Source: Lysobacterales bacterium (GTDB taxonomy: Bacteria; Pseudomonadota; Gammaproteobacteria; Xanthomonadales; Marinicellaceae). From it: a stretch of 64,000 bases of DNA. Each line of letters opens with the position of its first letter. Position 1 is the stretch's first letter. The notes beneath the pieces are model-generated. The model saw only the letters and a list, made by a program, of their open reading frames with translations, searched no databases and was not told the origin of the DNA. Location of the stretch: the NCBI GenBank assembly GCA_020442635.1, contig JAGRJR010000003.1, positions 1 to 64,000 of the forward strand, given 5' to 3'. Shown in pieces: positions 18,166-27,051 of this stretch. Position numbers and translations under genes: made by a program.

Positions 18166-18915
18166 TTATTTTTTCAGATTCTTGTTCACTGCACTCAAAA
18201 AACCACGCAGAATGTCCATTTCATGTTTTTCGATACGTAAACGATTAAACATCATGCGAATTTTTTCTTCTAACGACTTTTTATTATCGGTTTGCATAAA
18301 TTCAGTTTTTTCCATAATGCCAAATAGATGCATGTAAAAACTTTGCATTTTTTCAGCGGTAGCAAATGGAACCTCTCCAACCGCAATGTCTTGTTTTTTT
18401 GCTGCTAATTGTAAACATTCCATCCGCAATTCATAAGCCGCAACTTGTATCGCCGCCCCAAGATTCAATGATGAATACTCAGGATTTGCCGGATATTTAA
18501 CCAAATAGTGACACCTTTGCATTTCCTCATTGGTCATCCCATAGCGTTCCTTACCAAATATCAAAGCCACTTGTTGATTAGCAGCTGCATCGACCAACAT
18601 GCCTGCCGCCTGATGTAAATCAATCACTTCAATGTCCATACCCCGATTTCTGGCACTGGTACCCATCACCAAGGTACATGGTGCAATGGCATTATCCAAC
18701 GAATCATGCACTTTAGCCGCATACAGTACATCATCAGCACCAGAGGCTCTTGCAGTGGCCTCAGCACTTGGGTAATCGGTTGGATTGATTAAATGCAAAT
18801 TATCCAAGCCCATCACCTTCATGGCTCGAGCAGCTGCACCAACATTACCGGCATGCGAGGTATTGGAAAGCACAAATCTGATGTTTTTTAATCTATCCAC
18901 AGCAGTGTCAATCAT
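18166..18915 (-). CDS. trmJ: tRNA (Cm32/Um32) methyltransferase TrmJ
   Basis: TrmJ is a SPOUT-class enzyme that 2'-O-methylates position 32 of several tRNAs. The 249-residue protein opens with LKNIRFVLSNTSHAGNVGAAARAMKVMGL, the SpoU motif 1 region (N...G..AR). It continues with LVMGTSARN, VALIFGKERYGMTNEEMQRC (motif 2) and YSSLNLGAAIQVAAYELR (motif 3), the knot that binds SAM. The C-terminal helical extension (IRMMFNRLRIEKHEMDILRGFL) is typical of TrmJ and not of shorter SpoU proteins. It is divergent from the SuhB-like gene, an arrangement also common in gammaproteobacteria. Confidence 0.93.
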   Translation of the reverse strand: MIDTAVDRLKNIRFVLSNTSHAGNVGAAARAMKVMGLDNLHLINPTDYPSAEATARASGADDVLYAAKVHDSLDNAIAPCTLVMGTSARNRGMDIEVIDLHQAAGMLVDAAANQQVALIFGKERYGMTNEEMQRCHYLVKYPANPEYSSLNLGAAIQVAAYELRMECLQLAAKKQDIAVGEVPFATAEKMQSFYMHLFGIMEKTEFMQTDNKKSLEEKIRMMFNRLRIEKHEMDILRGFLSAVNKNLKK

Positions 18916-18987
18916 CGAAAAGATTTGGTATCATACGCGCTTCCCTGTATAACATCAATGCAGCAACATCAAACACAACAAGCAAAT

Positions 18988-19776
18988 ATGTCACCAGAAC
19001 TGAATATCGCCAAAAAGGCAGCCCTGAAAGCTGCCAACTCTATTGAGCAATTGATTCACAAAAATCAATTGCTATCAGTCAACAAGAAACTTAACAATGG
19101 CTATGTTGACCAAGCCATTAAAGTTAGTTTAAATGATTTGTTTTTCACGCTCAAACGAGCCTATCCTGATGATGAAATTCAAAGCGATGAAAGCACTTTG
19201 ACCGAATACCGAAACCCTGAACGAGTATGGTTGATTAACCCACTCAGTGGCATTACCAATTTCCTGTATGGCATTCCACATTGCGCAATCAGTATCATCT
19301 TACAAGAAAATGGCGTTACCAAAGAAGCACTGGTCTATAACCCCATCACCGATGATGAATACAGCGCCACAAAAGGCAAAGGCGCCTTTCTAAATCAACA
19401 TCGATTGCGGATCAGCAATCACAACGAACCGAATGAATCCCTGCTGGCCACCAATCTCACAGAGGATAAAAACAAATTGGCAATCCAGTCCAAAGCCCTG
19501 CGCACCATTGGTAAACATGTGGCAGACGTTCGTGTTCTGGGCTGTCCAGCGCTTGATTTAGCTATGGTATCATCAGGTAAACTCAACGGTTATTGGCAAC
19601 AAGGCATCAGCTCATCAGAGATGCTCGGGGGCATTTTACTCACAGAAGAAGCCGGTGGCCAATGCATGGACTTTGCCGCCAAACGTAATTTCAGTGATAA
19701 AAACCAGGTCATCGCTGGCAATTTAAAAGTCTCTGCTTGGCTCAGCACCCAATTAAAAGACTTATACCAAGCTTAA
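18988..19776 (+). CDS. SuhB-like inositol monophosphatase homologue lacking metal ligands
   Basis: A 262-residue SuhB/IMPase-family protein, starting at ATG 18988 (MSPELNIAKKAALKAANSI), which aligns with E. coli SuhB; ATG 18958 would add ten residues. The fold is recognisable throughout (RVWLINPLSGITNF, CPALDLAMVSSGKLNGYW, EEAGG). The metal-binding positions are all changed. The EES glutamate is D67, the DPLDG motif reads NPLSG (N84, S87), and the WD aspartate is E210. Phosphatase activity is therefore unlikely. E. coli SuhB also works as a Nus-type antitermination factor for rRNA, a role that does not need catalysis, so this copy may be purely structural. That is inference. Divergent from trmJ. 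Confidence 0.88.
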   Translation: MSPELNIAKKAALKAANSIEQLIHKNQLLSVNKKLNNGYVDQAIKVSLNDLFFTLKRAYPDDEIQSDESTLTEYRNPERVWLINPLSGITNFLYGIPHCAISIILQENGVTKEALVYNPITDDEYSATKGKGAFLNQHRLRISNHNEPNESLLATNLTEDKNKLAIQSKALRTIGKHVADVRVLGCPALDLAMVSSGKLNGYWQQGISSSEMLGGILLTEEAGGQCMDFAAKRNFSDKNQVIAGNLKVSAWLSTQLKDLYQA

Positions 19777-19842
19777 AACCATTCAATTTCACTCTGTCTC
19801 ATACAGTAATGAATGAGGATTTTTTTAATAGTCGATCAATAA

Positions 19843-19872
19843 AAAGGCGCTGTTCTTTAAAGAACAACGCCT
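19843..19872. terminator. Bidirectional hairpin between convergent genes
   Basis: AAGGCG-c-TGTTCTT is followed by the matching AAGAACA-a-CGCCTT, giving a long stem with one mismatch. It lies between the end of the SuhB-like gene (plus) and the end of the DUF4252 gene (minus). An A run precedes it on the plus strand, giving a T run for the minus strand. A terminator usable mainly by the minus-strand gene is the simplest reading. Confidence 0.6.
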
Positions 19873-19920
19873 TCGATTTGTGAATAAAACTTCGTTAAAC
19901 AGCTATGCGCTTAGTTCTGT

Positions 19921-20430
19921 TCACAAATTCATGCTCAAACCATCAATGTCAATATCGAAATTCCCAGTGACTTGCTTTAGGTTAGCGACATCAATAAAGC
20001 CATCCATTTTGATGTAAACAAACTCATCACCTGGCTCATATACGATGATTGACAAATCAACCAACGATTGACCTTCAACTCTGGCTAATATGTGTACACG
20101 CTCTTTGCCGTCTACCACTTTCACAATCTCTTCTACACCGTTTTTGGCCAGTTTTTTGACTTTATTGCTGACCCAATCACTGACATCGTCATTGGCCGTC
20201 TCATCTTTTAATTCAAACACATTGATGGTCAGGTCTTTTAATCCAGACAAAACAGCCTGTGCCTCTGGATCATCTTTGGTAAATAAATTGGCCAGCCCCA
20301 GCATGCCTGATCCCAAAGTGATTTTTACATCAGCTTCAGTACCCAGCAATCGTTCCAACTCATCAACATCATCCGCCCAAGCCGAAACCGATACCATACC
20401 CAACAATAAAATCATTAGAAACTTCTTCAT
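19921..20430 (-). CDS. Secreted DUF4252 family protein
   Basis: A 169-residue exported protein of unknown function. It has a signal peptide (MKKFLMILLLGMVSVSAWA, cut before DDVDE). The mature part resembles DUF4252 proteins: EADVKITLGSGMLGLANLF, LSGLKDLTINVFEL, ERVHILARVEGQSLVDLSII and a C-terminal FVYIKMDGFIDVANL segment. It appears monocistronic, with a hairpin at each end of its neighbourhood. An alternative is a small periplasmic stress protein; nothing in the context decides this. Confidence 0.75.
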   Translation of the reverse strand: MKKFLMILLLGMVSVSAWADDVDELERLLGTEADVKITLGSGMLGLANLFTKDDPEAQAVLSGLKDLTINVFELKDETANDDVSDWVSNKVKKLAKNGVEEIVKVVDGKERVHILARVEGQSLVDLSIIVYEPGDEFVYIKMDGFIDVANLKQVTGNFDIDIDGLSMNL

Positions 20431-20738
20431 CTTAAATTACCTCGTTAAACAATAAATGACATCCGCCATGGATTTATGTGTCTAGAACGGAGGAGAACTC
20501 ACTTTGTTACATACTAAGAAAAATTATTTGGAAAGCCGCCCATAGCTCACCACATCAGTTTGAGTTTTTTTATCATTTGACAATGAACCTGTGGCTATTC
20601 ATGTATCAATCACACTCATAACCACTTATAAAGACCTTCGGGGTAATTGACTTCAGTCAACCTGTTTGGCTAAGGTAAGCTGCTTGGTCGGCTAAAGCCA
20701 ACTACCCTTTTGCTAACAAACCACTGGTCATATGCACT
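20431..20738. other. Intergenic region upstream of the DUF4252 gene
   Basis: About 310 bp between the secF terminator and the DUF4252 start. It should contain the DUF4252 promoter. I see no credible ORF. Short imperfect inverted stretches occur (TTGACTTCAGTCAA near 20648; GGCTAA...TTGGTCGGCTAA near 20669-20695), but none is strong enough to name. Confidence 0.35.
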
Positions 20739-20764
20739 AAAAAAGCCCGTCTGGCGGGCTTTTT
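20739..20764 (-). terminator. Rho-independent terminator of yajC-secD-secF
   Basis: AAAAAGCCCG pairs with CGGGCTTTTT around a short TCTGG loop. On the minus strand the 3' arm ends in a T run. It begins 30 bp beyond the secF stop codon. Confidence 0.9.
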
Positions 20765-20793
20765 CTGAATAATGTGCAAGAAAAAGGATACTT

Positions 20794-21762
20794 TTAAGGA
20801 ATATGATCCAAATTAGCACCTTCTTTCTCTACTGGAATCAAATCTTCACGACTGATGCCCAATGCTAAAGTGGTTGTGCTGGCCACAAAAATCGACGAGT
20901 AAGTACCTACAATAATACCCACCAACAAGGCAAAAGCAAAGCCATGTATCAATGCACCACCAAAATAAAACAATGCCAATAACACCAACAAGGTGGTGAA
21001 TGAGGTAATCACTGTTCTAGATAAAGTCTGGCTGATAGAATTATTAATCACGTCTTCAGTGCTGGCTTTACGCCCTTTACGGAAATTTTCCCTGATGCGG
21101 TCAAACACCACGATCGTGTCATTCAGCGAATAACCTATCACCGCGAGTAAAGCTGCAAGTACCGTCAAATCAAATTCCACCTGAAAGAGAGAAAATACCC
21201 CAGCAGTAATCACCACATCATGCACCAAGGCGGCAATTGCGCCGAGCGAAAAACGCCACTCAAAACGAATGGTCACATAAATCAAAATGCCGATGATGGC
21301 ATACAACAAGGCCAAAGAACCTTGTTCCACCAATTCATCACCCACTTGAGAGCCAACAAAGTCAGCCTTGCTGATGTGAGCAGATGAATCTAACTGGCGC
21401 AATTGTTCCAAAATTTCATTACTGAGTTTGGCTTCGTCACTTTCGGTGGCCGTAACTATCTCATCTGCCGTACCTTTTGGCTGTTGAGGCGGTAAAGTGA
21501 TTTCAATGTCTTTACTACCACCAAAGTTTTTAACCACGATGTTCTCAAATCCAGAGCCTTCCAGTTTCTCACGAACATCTGTGGCATTCATGGGTTGGTC
21601 AAAATGAACCACAACCACTGTACCACCAGTAAAATCCAAACCAAAGTTCAAGCCTCTGGTAAACAATGAACCAAAGGAAATCAAAATCAGGATCGACGAC
21701 AAAATCAAAGCCAGATTTCTTTTACCCATGAAGTCGTATTTAATGTTTTGTAATATATTCAT
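20794..21762 (-). CDS. secF: Protein translocase subunit SecF
   Basis: SecF with SecD uses the ion gradient to help pull proteins through SecYEG into the periplasm. The 322-residue protein has the SecF order: a first membrane segment followed by GLNFGLDFTGGTVVVV, a periplasmic domain, then the five-helix RND-like block with VIGYSLNDTIVVFDRIREN and NSISQTLSRTVITSFTTLLVLLAL. The signature D-R-I-R-E-N is intact. secD ends 10 bp upstream. Confidence 0.97.
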   Translation of the reverse strand: MNILQNIKYDFMGKRNLALILSSILILISFGSLFTRGLNFGLDFTGGTVVVVHFDQPMNATDVREKLEGSGFENIVVKNFGGSKDIEITLPPQQPKGTADEIVTATESDEAKLSNEILEQLRQLDSSAHISKADFVGSQVGDELVEQGSLALLYAIIGILIYVTIRFEWRFSLGAIAALVHDVVITAGVFSLFQVEFDLTVLAALLAVIGYSLNDTIVVFDRIRENFRKGRKASTEDVINNSISQTLSRTVITSFTTLLVLLALFYFGGALIHGFAFALLVGIIVGTYSSIFVASTTTLALGISREDLIPVEKEGANLDHIP

Positions 21763-21772
21763 CTTCCACTCC

Positions 21773-23623
21773 TTAAATCGAAATCGACTTCAATTTTTTC
21801 TTGCGACCATAAATCAGGTTCACAATTGCTCTGGAAACCACAATGGCTGTAAACATCGAGGTCATGATGCCGACACTCAAAGTAACAGCAAATCCCTTGA
21901 TAGGCCCAGTACCAAATGCAAACAACACCACAGCAGCAATCAATGTAGTTACATTGGCATCAGCAATGGTCGAAAAGGCTTTGTCATAACCTTCCTTGAT
22001 ACTGCCCTGAATGGTGTTACCATCACGCAATTCTTCCTTAATCCGTTCAAAAATCAGCACATTGGCATCTACCGCCATACCTACGGTCAAAACAATACCT
22101 GCGATACCAGGTAAGGTCAGGGTCGCTCCGAATAATGACAAACATGCCACCATCAACACCACATTGATGGTCAAGGCAATGTTGGCAATCAATCCAAACA
22201 TGCGATAGTAAATCAGCATAAACACCAGCACCATAGCCAAACCGATTTGCACCGACAACACACCTTTATCAATATTATCTTGCCCCAAAGATGGGCCAAT
22301 GGTGCGTTCTTCAACGATTTGTACTGGCGCGGCCAAGGCACCGGCTCGCAGTAACAGAGCCAATTCGCTGGCTTCTCTCGGCGAGTCCAAACCAGTGGTT
22401 TGAAATCGGTTAGAAAAGACACCATTGATGCGTGCGTTGCTGATCACTTCTTCCTTGCTGCGATACTGCATCACACCGTCTTCATTTTCACCGATTGGAA
22501 TGCGCTCTTTAAGTATGACGCCCATAAAATTACCCACATTATTTTTGGTGAATTCCAACATTCTATTAGCACCAATACTGTTTAACTTAACAGATACCGC
22601 TGGCGTACCTGATTGTTGGTCAAATGTCGATTGTGCATCAATTAACTGATCACCCGTCGCAATGACACGGTTTTTAAGTAACACAGGCAAACCCTGACGA
22701 TCATAGTATAGAGTTGAGCCAACGGGAGTTCGACCAGTTCTGGCTGCCAGTTCTGCATTATTTTCCATGTCAGTAGGACGGTATTCCAAAGTGGCTGTGG
22801 CGTCTAACATGATTTTAGCTTGAGTGGTGTCTTGCAAGCCAGGCAATTGCACCACAATCCTTTCTAAACCTTGTCTTTGTATGATGGGTTCTGCAACCCC
22901 AATTTCATTAACACGGTCTCTTAATGTGGTCAGGTTCTGATTTAAGGCATTTTCCTTCACAGCATTAATTGACTGTTCTGTTAATAATCCAATGATTTCA
23001 AAGGTATCAACACCGACATTATCTCGCAAAGTCAATTCATCAAAATCTTTTTTAATCAGGGTCATGGCCTGTTGCATGTCGGCTTCATTGCGGAATTGAA
23101 TGGTCAGTTCATTGTCTGACCAACTGATGCGCTTTTTCGGCACTTTGGATTTTATTAACAATGAAGTGATGTCAGAGCGAATTTGCTTGCGCTTGTTTTC
23201 TGCCGCTTCCTGCATATCCACTTCCAACAAAAAGTGTACACCACCACGTAAATCAAGGCCCAGATTCATGGCTTTTCCACCCAGCTCTTTTAACCAATCT
23301 GGCACATTAGGGCGTAAATTCATAGCGGTATCAAAGCCTTTGAGTTCTTCTTTTAGAACATCCTGACCTCTTCGTTGTGTATCCAAATCTACAAATTTGA
23401 CAATCGCCGTTTCACCATCAATGCTAACCGCTTCATAAGACACCTGATTCTCATTAAGGATATTGGCCACTTGATCCAAAGTGGCTTGATCTACAGCTTT
23501 ATCTTGTTCGGACTTAATTTGAACCACTTGGCTTTGTCCATAAATGTTCGGCAAAGCATACAAAGCACCCAGTGAGACAATCACCAGAATCAGTATGTAT
23601 TTCCACATAGGGTATCGATTCAT
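21773..23623 (-). CDS. secD: Protein translocase subunit SecD
   Basis: A 616-residue inner-membrane partner of SecF. It has an N-terminal membrane helix (WKYILILVIVSLGALYAL) and a large periplasmic P1 region that includes MNLGLDLRGGVHFLLEVD. C-terminally is the RND-type membrane block with GIVLTVGMAVDANVLIFERIKEELR, where the DANVLIFERI motif is diagnostic. The length matches gammaproteobacterial SecD. It is preceded by yajC and followed by secF, and the set is closed by the terminator at 20739. Confidence 0.97.
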   Translation of the reverse strand: MNRYPMWKYILILVIVSLGALYALPNIYGQSQVVQIKSEQDKAVDQATLDQVANILNENQVSYEAVSIDGETAIVKFVDLDTQRRGQDVLKEELKGFDTAMNLRPNVPDWLKELGGKAMNLGLDLRGGVHFLLEVDMQEAAENKRKQIRSDITSLLIKSKVPKKRISWSDNELTIQFRNEADMQQAMTLIKKDFDELTLRDNVGVDTFEIIGLLTEQSINAVKENALNQNLTTLRDRVNEIGVAEPIIQRQGLERIVVQLPGLQDTTQAKIMLDATATLEYRPTDMENNAELAARTGRTPVGSTLYYDRQGLPVLLKNRVIATGDQLIDAQSTFDQQSGTPAVSVKLNSIGANRMLEFTKNNVGNFMGVILKERIPIGENEDGVMQYRSKEEVISNARINGVFSNRFQTTGLDSPREASELALLLRAGALAAPVQIVEERTIGPSLGQDNIDKGVLSVQIGLAMVLVFMLIYYRMFGLIANIALTINVVLMVACLSLFGATLTLPGIAGIVLTVGMAVDANVLIFERIKEELRDGNTIQGSIKEGYDKAFSTIADANVTTLIAAVVLFAFGTGPIKGFAVTLSVGIMTSMFTAIVVSRAIVNLIYGRKKKLKSISI

Positions 23624-23666
23624 TGTTTTTTCCTTCTTTATTATTGTTTGGCTTTACAGCCTCGAC

Positions 23667-23996
23667 TTATTTCAGTGATTTGATGGTGCCTTTCGGTAAG
23701 ACTTTGGCCACAGCAGTTCTTTGCACGTGAATTTCTGTGTCTTTGGCAATTTCAACTTTGATAAATGATTCATCGACAGCAACTACAGTGCCCAAGGTGC
23801 CACCATTAGTAATAACCTCATCACCCACTGCCAATGCACCGACCATCTCATTGTGGGCTTTCATGCGTTTTTGCTGTGGTCTGATCAACATGAAATACAT
23901 AATGACAAAGAACACACCAATAAAAATAAACGAACCCATTGGGTTAGCAGCTTGTCCGCCTGACTGGGCCATGGCATCAGAAATAAAAAAATTCAT
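23667..23996 (-). CDS. yajC: Sec translocon accessory protein YajC
   Basis: A 109-residue single-pass inner-membrane protein that associates with SecDF. A short N-terminal segment precedes the membrane helix (SFIFIGVFFVIMYFMLI). The family signature RPQQKRMKAHNEMVGALAVGDEVITNGG follows, then a small beta domain (GTVVAVDESFIKVEI). The usual upstream neighbour tgt is not here; a plus-strand GFA gene lies divergently instead. Confidence 0.95.
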   Translation of the reverse strand: MNFFISDAMAQSGGQAANPMGSFIFIGVFFVIMYFMLIRPQQKRMKAHNEMVGALAVGDEVITNGGTLGTVVAVDESFIKVEIAKDTEIHVQRTAVAKVLPKGTIKSLK

Positions 23997-24106
23997 CAGT
24001 AATCTCGTTTCTATTTAAATAAAAGCGCGCTATTATAGCACCAAAGGTCAGCTGTTTAGTCATCATAAAATAAACCGCAAAACCGAAACTGACATATAGG
24101 ATTGCA

Positions 24107-24514
24107 ATGACTGAAAATCAAGAGCAAACAACAAAACAAGACCATCGAATCAGCGGCGGATGCCATTGTGGTGCCGTGCGATTTATGGCTTTGATGCCTA
24201 CCAATCAAACCATCCTGGTTTGCAATTGTTCCATTTGTTCAATGACAGGATTTAAACATTTGATCGTTCCGCACCAACAATTTACCCTGCTATCTGGTCA
24301 TGACAAACTGACCAGCTACCAATTCAATACAAAAAAAGCCAATCACTTATTCTGTTCTGTATGTGGCGTTAAATCCTTTTACCAACCCAGATCTCATCCT
24401 GAAAGCTGGAGCATTAATTGCCATTGCCTTGACGATTTTAATGAGCAAGATTGGGTGTTTGTACCATTTGATGGAAAAAACTGGGAACAAGCACATCAAG
24501 AGCTAGACAAATGA
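24107..24514 (+). CDS. GFA (CENP-V/Gfa) family zinc protein
   Basis: A 135-residue protein of the GFA fold, named after glutathione-dependent formaldehyde-activating enzyme. Most members have unknown substrates, often suggested to be small thiol adducts. The zinc ligands are visible: GGCHCGAVRF, CNCSICSMTG and LFCSVCGVKS, giving the CxC, CxCxxC and CxxC pattern of the family. No glutathione-specific evidence exists here. Its stop overlaps the start of the next gene (ATGA), so the two are probably cotranscribed. Confidence 0.85.
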   Translation: MTENQEQTTKQDHRISGGCHCGAVRFMALMPTNQTILVCNCSICSMTGFKHLIVPHQQFTLLSGHDKLTSYQFNTKKANHLFCSVCGVKSFYQPRSHPESWSINCHCLDDFNEQDWVFVPFDGKNWEQAHQELDK

Positions 24515-25326
24515 CCAACATCACCACACCAAGACTCACGATCAAGCCAACCCATCCTAACTGTTGGGCAATTTATGACCAACTGGATAATCAATTGGTC
24601 GGTAAACTTTTTTTTCGCAACCAATGGTTTAACATCATTCTAAAACCCCAGTCTTTACATCTCGGGGTTGCTACCGAAGCCAGTTATCACTTGCTCAAAG
24701 CCCTTAATAGTCCAAAGTATAAAGCCAAAACTGACGTACCACATGCACAACAGTTTTTGCTTGATTTGGGGTTTGTTGATCAAGGCGAATTTTATGCCGC
24801 AACTGCGCAATCATTGAAATATCCTGATCTTGGTGAACTGCTTATTCAACAATTTGGTATTGACAACTATCAGTTAACTCAACCACAGCACAACACCGCC
24901 GTACAATTGGAAGATGTGGGTAAGGATTGTTTTGACCGTCCGGCCAAACTACACCCTAAAGCCAAACAAGCCTGGCAATCAATGAAAAATGCCGCGACTG
25001 GAGCTGGCATTGATTTGCAATTAGTATCAGCCTATCGCAGCCTTAAATACCAGGCTAATTTGCTACAAAACAAGATCAATGATGGGCAAATGCTTGAAGA
25101 TATTTTACGTATTAATGCAGCCCCCGGACACAGTGAACACCACACGGGGTGCGCCATTGATATCACCACTGAGGACTTTATGCCATTGGAAACTGAATTT
25201 GAAGAAAGCCCCGCTTTTATCTGGCTAGTGAATCACGCCCAACAATTTGGTTTTCACCTGAGCTACCCCAAAGATAACCCTCAAGGTTTTATCTATGAAC
25301 CCTGGCATTGGTGTTATCAACAATAG
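24511..25326 (+). CDS. VanY-type M15 peptidase with an N-terminal GNAT-like domain
   Basis: A 271-residue two-part protein. Residues from about 125 on are an M15/VanY D-Ala-D-Ala carboxypeptidase-like domain: VSAYRSLKYQANLL, then GHSEHHTGCAIDI carrying the metal-binding His and Asp of SxHxxGxAxD, and EPWHW with the catalytic Glu and last His ligand. The first 105 residues (TTPRLTIKPTHPNCWAIYD, LGVATEASYHLLKAL, FLLDLGFVDQGEFY) resemble a short acetyltransferase (GNAT) domain, possibly degenerate. No signal peptide is seen, which is odd for a peptidoglycan enzyme and may mean a cytoplasmic target such as recycled muropeptides. It overlaps the GFA gene by 4 bp. Confidence 0.8.
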   Translation: MTNITTPRLTIKPTHPNCWAIYDQLDNQLVGKLFFRNQWFNIILKPQSLHLGVATEASYHLLKALNSPKYKAKTDVPHAQQFLLDLGFVDQGEFYAATAQSLKYPDLGELLIQQFGIDNYQLTQPQHNTAVQLEDVGKDCFDRPAKLHPKAKQAWQSMKNAATGAGIDLQLVSAYRSLKYQANLLQNKINDGQMLEDILRINAAPGHSEHHTGCAIDITTEDFMPLETEFEESPAFIWLVNHAQQFGFHLSYPKDNPQGFIYEPWHWCYQQ

Positions 25327-25504
25327 CGTCTTTCTCCCCCTGACCATCATTAGCGCAAAGCGATGCGCCGACCAAGACAAGACACCTTAATATGGACTAC
25401 CTGAAGCCGACTATTCTTTGAAAATTCACTGCGGACGATCTTAGTTAATCAAACACATCTAGACCCCTTCTGTATTTTTAGCACAACTTTTGATCTTAGA
25501 GTAG
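25327..25504. other. Non-coding stretch before the intergenic repeat
   Basis: About 180 bp between the peptidase stop and the dispersed repeat. I see no ORF, terminator or RNA fold that stands out. Confidence 0.3.
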
Positions 25505-25792
25505 TTAGCCGAACCTGAAAAAGTCATAACTTATTGTTAAACATAAGAAATCACATACAAATTCCATTTTTTTCTACCAGAAAACAGAGGATTGCTGCAT
25601 TTTCTGGACTGCGATTTGACAGATGGACGCGCCATCTTGAGCAGTAAGGCTCAAGATAAGGTCAAAAGCATCAACAAAATCGCAATTTTGCGGTAAAGTG
25701 TTTTTTGGCTGATACTGAGAAAGGTCAGGATGGACTTTTTCTGGGACGACTAATTGATTTCAGACAAGCTGTTTGACCCAGGAATGCCGTAT
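25505..25792 (+). repeat. Dispersed intergenic repeat, copy A
   Basis: About 290 bp, clearly homologous by eye to 51236-51523 in the same orientation. Shared blocks include CTTATTGTTAAACATAAGAA, ACAAATTCCATTTTTTT, GGCTCAAGA, AAAGGTCAGGAT and AGACAAGCTG. Copy A contains internal inverted repeats: AGATGG/CCATCT around ACGCG near 25622-25638, and ATCTTGAGC/GCTCAAGAT around 25634-25657. No intact ORF is shared by the two copies, because a one-base indel breaks the common frame. It lies between the ends of convergent genes (the VanY-type gene and ispG), as copy B does. Confidence 0.8.
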
Positions 25793-25833
25793 GGTTAGAC
25801 TGCACCACACTACCTTTTGGTTTTAAACCATTA

Positions 25834-27051
25834 TCAGTAATTATTGATCACAAAATCCTCAAGAATTGCAATGAATTGAGCAGCGATGTTGTCACCTTTC
25901 AGAGTATGGGTTTTCTTGCCGCGTATAAAAATCGGTGCAGACGGTGCTTCACCGGTTCCGGGCAGTGAAATGCCAATATCTGCGTGTTTCGATTCGCCAG
26001 GGCCATTGACGATACAACCCATAACAGCCACATTCATGTCTTTAACACCGGGATGAGAAATACGCCATTCCGGCATTTTTACATCCATAAAATCGGTGAC
26101 CTGCTTGGCAAGGACCTGAAAAAATTCACTGGTGGTACGACCACAGCCGGGACAGGCAGTCACTTCTGGCTTGAATGATTGTAGTTCCAGCGACTGCAAG
26201 ATTTGTTGGGCTATTTTAACTTCTTCAGTCCTGGCCTGATTCGGTTCTGGGGTCAGTGACACTCGTATGGTGTCGCCAATACCTTGTTGTAACAACACCG
26301 ACAATGCAGCGGTTGATGCAACCACGCCCTTGTTACCCATACCTGCCTCAGTCAGTCCTAAATGCAAAGCATATTCACAGGAATGATGCAGTTCCTGATA
26401 AATTCTGATGAGTGATTGAACTCCGCTGACCTTACAACTGACGATGATTTTATCAGCTGGCATCCCAAATGATTCTGCTTGTTCAGCACTGGTCAACACC
26501 GACTGTATCAAAGCTTTTTCAATCAATTCGCCACTGGATAATGGCTGGGTATTTTTTGCGTTTTCATCCATCATTTTAGCCATCAGTTTTTGGTCTAAAC
26601 TGCCCCAATTTCCACCAATGCGGATGGCTTTATCCAAATCCTTGGCCACTTGAATGATCTGTTCGAACTGTTCATCCCTTTTTTTTCCAAAGCCAACATT
26701 ACCTGGATTGATTCGATATTTGGCCAGTTTTTCAGCGCAAAGCGGATAATCCTGTAACAAACGGTGACCGTTGTAGTGAAAATCTCCAATCACTGGCACC
26801 TGACAATTGGCAGCACGCAAACGATCAATAATTTCAGGCACAGCTGCTGCTGATTCTTCATTGTTGACGGTAATACGCACCAATTCAGAACCTGCTTGAT
26901 GTAACTCGTAGATTTGTTGAGCAGTTTTTTTTGCATCTGCAGTATCGGTGTTGGTCATCGATTGAACCACAACTCGCCCTCCACCCACATGGACACCACC
27001 AATATCAACCACATGCGTTGCTCTATTTGTGCTTTTTATTTCATTCATCAT
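25834..27051 (-). CDS. ispG: 4-hydroxy-3-methylbut-2-enyl diphosphate synthase IspG
   Basis: IspG is the [4Fe-4S] enzyme that reduces MEcPP to HMBPP in the non-mevalonate isoprenoid pathway. The 405-residue protein begins with the family pattern [16 protein letters not shown] and ends with the cluster ligands [13 protein letters not shown] and [22 protein letters not shown]. It overlaps the end of ygfX by 11 bp, so it seems to be the last gene of the sdh operon read-through. No clear terminator follows; a TGGTTT/AAACCA palindrome lies 11 to 23 bp beyond the stop. Confidence 0.96.
   Translation of the reverse strand: MMNEIKSTNRATHVVDIGGVHVGGGRVVVQSMTNTDTADAKKTAQQIYELHQAGSELVRITVNNEESAAAVPEIIDRLRAANCQVPVIGDFHYNGHRLLQDYPLCAEKLAKYRINPGNVGFGKKRDEQFEQIIQVAKDLDKAIRIGGNWGSLDQKLMAKMMDENAKNTQPLSSGELIEKALIQSVLTSAEQAESFGMPADKIIVSCKVSGVQSLIRIYQELHHSCEYALHLGLTEAGMGNKGVVASTAALSVLLQQGIGDTIRVSLTPEPNQARTEEVKIAQQILQSLELQSFKPEVTACPGCGRTTSEFFQVLAKQVTDFMDVKMPEWRISHPGVKDMNVAVMGCIVNGPGESKHADIGISLPGTGEAPSAPIFIRGKKTHTLKGDNIAAQFIAILEDFVINNY

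Noticed and set aside
20600-20730. Possible similarity of this region to the stretch upstream of repeat copy A (in inverse orientation)
   Set aside because: Only a 10-base block (GCCGACCAAG) and weak patches match; not enough to call a repeat.
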